DNA from: Clostridium sp. | GTDB taxonomy: Bacteria > Bacillota > Clostridia > Clostridiales > Clostridiaceae | DNA length: 7,290 bases | Reading direction: 5' to 3' | Assembly (NCBI GenBank): GCA_012511315.1 | Contig: JAAZGI010000351.1 | Coordinates: forward strand, 1-7,290 | Shown here: positions 6,718 to 7,290 of the stretch, in pieces | Position numbering within the stretch: the first letter of the stretch is position 1 | Layout: each line of letters begins with the position of its first letter | Translations under genes and position numbers: made by a program | The notes under the pieces: model-generated | Told to the model about the DNA's origin: nothing | Seen by the model: the letters and a program-made list of their open reading frames with translations, nothing else | Databases searched by the model: none

Positions 6718-6749
6718 GAAAAGAGATGTTAACAATCAAAAATTGGATA

Positions 6750-6779
6750 ATTATGATTTTTGCAATAGGTATCTGTCAA
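6750..6779 (-). promoter_or_regulatory. Candidate distal promoter for murC
   Basis: On the minus strand a consensus TTGACA (6779-6774) is followed after 18 bases by CATAAT (6755-6750), five of six matches to TATAAT. It would give a leader of about 80 bases before the TTG start. The -35 box is one half of a 12-bp palindrome shared with the ilvE side. Confidence 0.5.
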
Positions 6780-6785
6780 TTGACA
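6774..6785. promoter_or_regulatory. 12-bp palindrome with back-to-back -35 boxes between murC and ilvE
   Basis: TGTCAATTGACA is a perfect palindrome that reads TTGACA on each strand. The minus-strand copy has a good -10 partner. The plus-strand copy, which would serve ilvE, has only a poor -10-like TAAGTA at 6803-6808 after 17 bases. It may be a promoter element, a repressor site, or both. Confidence 0.35.
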
Positions 6786-6829
6786 ACGTTTTAAGTTAAC
6801 ATTAAGTAAAGAAGAATCAGGAGGCAACA

Positions 6830-7290
6830 ATGAAAAATAATATCGTGGATTTAGATTGGGATAATATTGGATTTGGTTATATTGAAACACCTTGGCGTTT
6901 TGAAATGAGATGGAAAGATGGTGCTTGGGACGAAGGTCGTTTGACTGAGGATAATAAAGTCCACATATCAGAAGCCTCATCAGCTCTCCACTATGGCCAA
7001 CAGTGTTTTGAAGGAATGAAAGCTTATCGGACAAAAGATGGAGAAATCCAGCTGTTCCGCCCAGATATGAACGCAAAACGAATGAAGAGTAGTTGTGATC
7101 GTCTCTTAATGCCAGCACCAACCGAAGAACAGTTTATTGAAGGGTGTAAGAAAGTAGTGGCCGCTAATGCTGAATTTGTTCCACCTTATGGTACAGGAGC
7201 AACACTTTACTTACGTCCTATGCTTTTTGGTGTGGGTGATCAAATTGGGGTTCGAACCGCACCAGAATTTATTTTCAGAATATTTTGCAC
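6830..7290 (+). CDS. ilvE: Branched-chain amino acid aminotransferase, N-terminal part
   Basis: This fold-type IV, PLP-dependent transaminase interconverts leucine, isoleucine and valine with their 2-oxo acids, using glutamate/2-oxoglutarate, as the last step of branched-chain amino acid synthesis. The ATG at 6830 follows AGGAGG (6819-6824) by five bases. The frame stays open to the window edge, giving 153 codons of a protein that is usually about 350 residues. Recognisable family motifs are ALHYGQQCFEGMKAYR (residues 53-68), LFRPDMNAKRMKSSCDRL (76-93), and YLRPMLFG (127-134) followed by PEFIF. HYGQQCFEG suggests the longer BCAT (IlvE II) subfamily rather than the short E. coli-type protein. 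The PLP-binding lysine lies beyond the window, so it cannot be checked. The gene diverges from murC. Confidence 0.93.
   Translation, partial: MKNNIVDLDWDNIGFGYIETPWRFEMRWKDGAWDEGRLTEDNKVHISEASSALHYGQQCFEGMKAYRTKDGEIQLFRPDMNAKRMKSSCDRLLMPAPTEEQFIEGCKKVVAANAEFVPPYGTGATLYLRPMLFGVGDQIGVRTAPEFIFRIFC

Noticed and set aside
6664..6735. Upstream extension of murC to an ATG at 6735, adding a hydrophobic MLTSLFLLCF-like segment.
   Set aside because: MurC is cytoplasmic and normally begins just before the GIGG motif. The extension covers a candidate promoter and the clear ribosome binding site, so the start near 6663 is preferred.
6729..7121. Minus-strand ORF of 130 codons opposite ilvE.
   Set aside because: It is antisense to a clear IlvE reading frame that has a strong ribosome binding site and family motifs.

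Overview
The window looks like chromosome from a low-to-moderate GC Firmicute, probably a member of the Clostridia. The signs are strong AGGAGG-type ribosome binding sites, TTG used as a start codon, AT-rich intergenic DNA, a DUF975 membrane protein, a two-gene heterodimeric ABC exporter, and a MurC whose central motif reads CEY, as I recall from clostridial MurC proteins. The genus cannot be fixed from the sequence alone. I see no mobile element, CRISPR array, rRNA or tRNA.

Layout. The window opens (1-204, +) in the C-terminal tail of a multi-pass membrane protein. A 307-base AT-rich gap follows, holding a 17-bp perfect inverted repeat and a candidate promoter. Next comes a DUF975 integral membrane protein (512-1264, +). 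A symmetrical hairpin at 1308-1351 ends this gene and, from the other side, the convergent ABC operon. That operon is transcribed leftwards: a 575-residue half-transporter (4911 to 3184) comes first, then a 595-residue half-transporter (3183 to 1396) whose TTG start directly abuts the stop codon of the first. A 342-base intergenic region (4912-5253) separates the operon from murC (6663 to 5254, -) and holds a candidate promoter, several inverted repeats and a 20-bp palindrome. Across a short divergent promoter region (6664-6829), ilvE starts on the + strand (6830) and runs off the window.

How the genes relate. The two ABC half-transporters almost certainly form one heterodimeric exporter. Their motifs are complementary: one subunit carries Asp in place of the catalytic Glu and the other carries an altered signature motif, which gives one degenerate and one consensus ATP site. 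MurC (peptidoglycan precursor synthesis) and IlvE (branched-chain amino acid transamination) are housekeeping metabolic enzymes with no direct functional link to the exporter. I find no clear undescribed multi-gene system. The most interesting items are the possibly structured leader of the exporter operon, the unusual motif variants in MurC, and a hairpin flanked by short direct repeats upstream of the DUF975 gene.
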